Positions 50,809 to 53,800 of a stretch of 64,000 nt of DNA are shown here, piece after piece (position 1 is the first letter of the stretch; every line of letters begins with the position of its first letter). Both the position numbers and the translations under genes were made by a program. The notes under the pieces were generated by a model that saw only the letters and a program-made list of their open reading frames with translations, was not told where the DNA came from and did no database searches. Source of the DNA: Ectobius pallidus (Eukaryota; Arthropoda; Insecta; Blattodea; Ectobiidae); the NCBI GenBank assembly GCA_964059195.1, contig CAXKWD010000011.1, positions 15,722,978 through 15,786,977 of the forward strand. Direction: 5' to 3'.

Positions 50809-53800
50809 CTATATATATAATAAATATAGCTAATAATATTTCTTTCTTTCTAATATACTTTCTTTAAATTCAAAGATTAATTAAATTCTTTGAAATAGTA
50901 ATAAATATAGTAATATAACATAGTAATAAATAGACACTATAGAGTAATATATAGTAATAAATAGTAAATATATATAGAAATTAATAGTAATAAAGTAAAA
51001 AAAAAGTCACTATATATCTATCTTTGTAGAATATGTAACTATATTTCCCTTATGTAACTCTTGTATATAATGTATATAAGTTAATGTACCTCTTGTATAT
51101 TTTTAAGTTATTTTGAAACTTAATTTATAAGTTATTTGTAAGTTATTTGTAATTTGCAATTTATGTACAATAATGCCTGTCATTTTGTATATAGCCCCTT
51201 AAGGTGAGCTTTGCTCGTTGGGGTTTAAGTATTACAATAAAGTTCTCTCTCTCTAATAATATATTAGACACAGTCTATCCAGATGACACTATCTGCAATT
51301 TAGATATATTGTGGATACATGGTGTCTAATATATTATTAGCTATATTTATTATATATATTATTAGCTATATTTATTATATATATATATATAATAAATATA
51401 GCTAATAATATATTAGACACTGTGTATCCAGATGACACTATCTGCAACTTAGATGTATTGTGGTTTAAGGTAGAACAATTAAGACACTTAAGTTACCACA
51501 AACGGAAATGAAGTTTATCAATTAAACGCAATGTTTCCACCTGCTACTCAAGCTGGAAGGAGGTGAAGTAGTGAGAAGGAAACTCCAATTTATTTCACTG
51601 TGAGTCCTCTCTGTAGAGAAATTGAAGCGGGTGATGCCATGGTTGTAATAGTTAAAAAAAACCAGTTTCGGCTTAGCCTACACACAGCCAGTGTGAAAGA
51701 ATTCTCATTCCATCCAGTTAAGCTCCATTCCCGGAGGTTGACGAAAATGGAAAGAGGGCTACTCTGCACCTAGTAGGCCTGCTAACGTGTCTGCTGGGTA
51801 CAACACTGCACAGCATGATGTGTATTACAAAAATGGAAAAATACATTTCTAGTAAAAACCAACATACGTGATGAGGAAAAAACCTTTAAAAATAGGTCTG
51901 GTAAGGTAAAATACTGGTAAAGTGCCACTTCACCTACTTCCTCTGAATAGCCGCCACTGGTAGTACTGATGGCATGACATTTGAAGCAATAATTTTAGAA
52001 AATACAATTGTGACATACCAACACTAAATTTAAATTTACCCTGCTTCTCAATGCATTTGATCTATCATTGCACAGGCCTCCTGATGCCCTCAGAAAAAAG
52101 TTTTTTGGATGAGTAGCAAGCCACATATGCACCGCTTCCTTCAGTTCCTGGTCTGTGGTGAACTGACGGCACCTTGAGGCATCTTTAAGTGGGCCAAACA
52201 GATGGAAATCTGACGGGGTGAGATCGTGACTGTATGCAGGATGCTCTAACACCTCAAAACCCAGTTTCGAAATAGTTTGAGCAGTGTGGGCAGCAGTATG
52301 TGGGTGCACATTGTCATGCAACAAAACAACTCCTTTCGAGAAAAGGTCTCCACATTTGGTTCGAATTGCAGGCTTTAGCTCTTTGCTCAACATCTCACTA
52401 TAATGTGCACTGTTTATTGTTGAGCCCTTCTCCAAGTAATGTTGCAGTATTAGCCCTTGTTAGTCCCAGAAAAGCGTGAGCATCACTTTTCCTGTGGAGG
52501 GTTGACTCTTGAATTTCTTTTTGACAGGAGATACAGAGTGTTTTCATTCCATGCTTTGGCATTTGCTTTCAGGCTCAAAGTGATGGATCCATGTTTCGTC
52601 TCCAGTCACTATAGAGTGCTAAACATATTAGAACAATAAGTTACTCAGATGTCCAATAAATACTTAGAGAGAAGGGCAGAATCTTGAATTTAAATTCTTA
52701 ACATTGAGGTATACACTGAGGTTTATGGGGATTCTGCTTAGCTAATGCCTTCCAACAACCTATTATGTCTACGTAAAGTGGGGTCAAGATATACTTCAGC
52801 CGGAGCCCGTCCCATTCTCATCTCTAATGATATTGAAAGTGTTAAAAGCAAGAATTTTAGAACAGAGTTTTACCGTGGAGACTGTGAAGCACTCATAACT
52901 GTCTACTAACCATTCCTGCTGAGATCGAGGTGCTGCAGATTTATGAGTGAAGCAATAGCAGGAGGTAGACTCTGGACTTCGTTGTCACTCATGGATAAGA
53001 CTCGCAGTCCATGGCAATGAAACAGTGGCCTTGGCAGATCCCGAATCTGTATCAAACAACAATTGTCCACAAGTAAGAAAAACCATGAGAAATCCTAACA
53101 TCTAGATGGAGTGTCATAACCAGGACCCGGATTCTGATGACCGAAAATTGTTTGGAAAATGACCTACAAAATGACCCTAAATTTTATAGAAAATGACTTA
53201 ATAATTATAAAAAATGACCTAAAAACTGATATTTTATTTATAAAAATGTATTATTGTACACACAAAGTTATAGACTAGATTTTACATAATTGTAGAAACT
53301 TTAAATAACTGTGATGTTGTGAATGTTCTTTTCTCATGGAAATTTATACTGGCACTGAGGCACTGGCGAGTCAAAATTCAGCATTTCATTTTGTGGTCTG
53401 CCGGATTATATTGTTGTTTATTGAGGGTAAACAATAGTTTGCACTCTCAAATCCAAGCAGGTGGCAGACTCTGGTGCCAAGTCAATCTAAAAAAACTAAA
53501 CTCCATGGCGCGACATCCCCGAAGGGACAAGGCCTACCACCCGACTGCTGCATCATCTACCTATAGGCAGATGGCAGGATTGGGGGGCATGTGGTCAGCA
53601 TGCCGACACCCACGGCCGTTAATGGTGGTTTCCATGACCGGAGCCGCTACTTCTCTATCAAGTAGCTCCTCAATTTGAATCACGAGGCTGAGTGCACCCC
53701 TACCAGACCTCCCTACCTCAGAAAAATCCGAGGAGGTACCGGGGATCGAACCCGGGCCGACGGATCCGCAGTCAGCGACGCTAACCACAAGACCACGCCG

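Larger units (their letters stand above)
41915..51959 (-). mobile_element. Large hAT element (ZMYM-type transposase remnant) hosting nested insertions
   Basis: The left end CAGTAGCGGATCGTGG and right end (minus strand) CAGTGGCGGCTATTC are related. Both continue into GAAGTTAGGTGAAG / GAAGTAGGTGAAG at matching distance. Between them, the minus strand at about 42590-42010 encodes a broken hAT C-terminus: [17 protein letters not shown], then [15 protein letters not shown], and after stops [10 protein letters not shown]. This matches ZMYM-type hAT transposases. The flanking 8-mers do not match, so the target duplication is lost or the ends differ. The 10-kb span is due to later insertions. Confidence 0.65.
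41098..52910 (-). other. Intron between coding exons 2 and 3 (11.8 kb)
   Basis: This is the longest stack of insertions in the window: a hAT MITE (41207-41644), a nested hAT/LINE block (41915-51959) and a mariner remnant (about 52010-52630). The segments between them are short and AT-rich. Confidence 0.9.
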
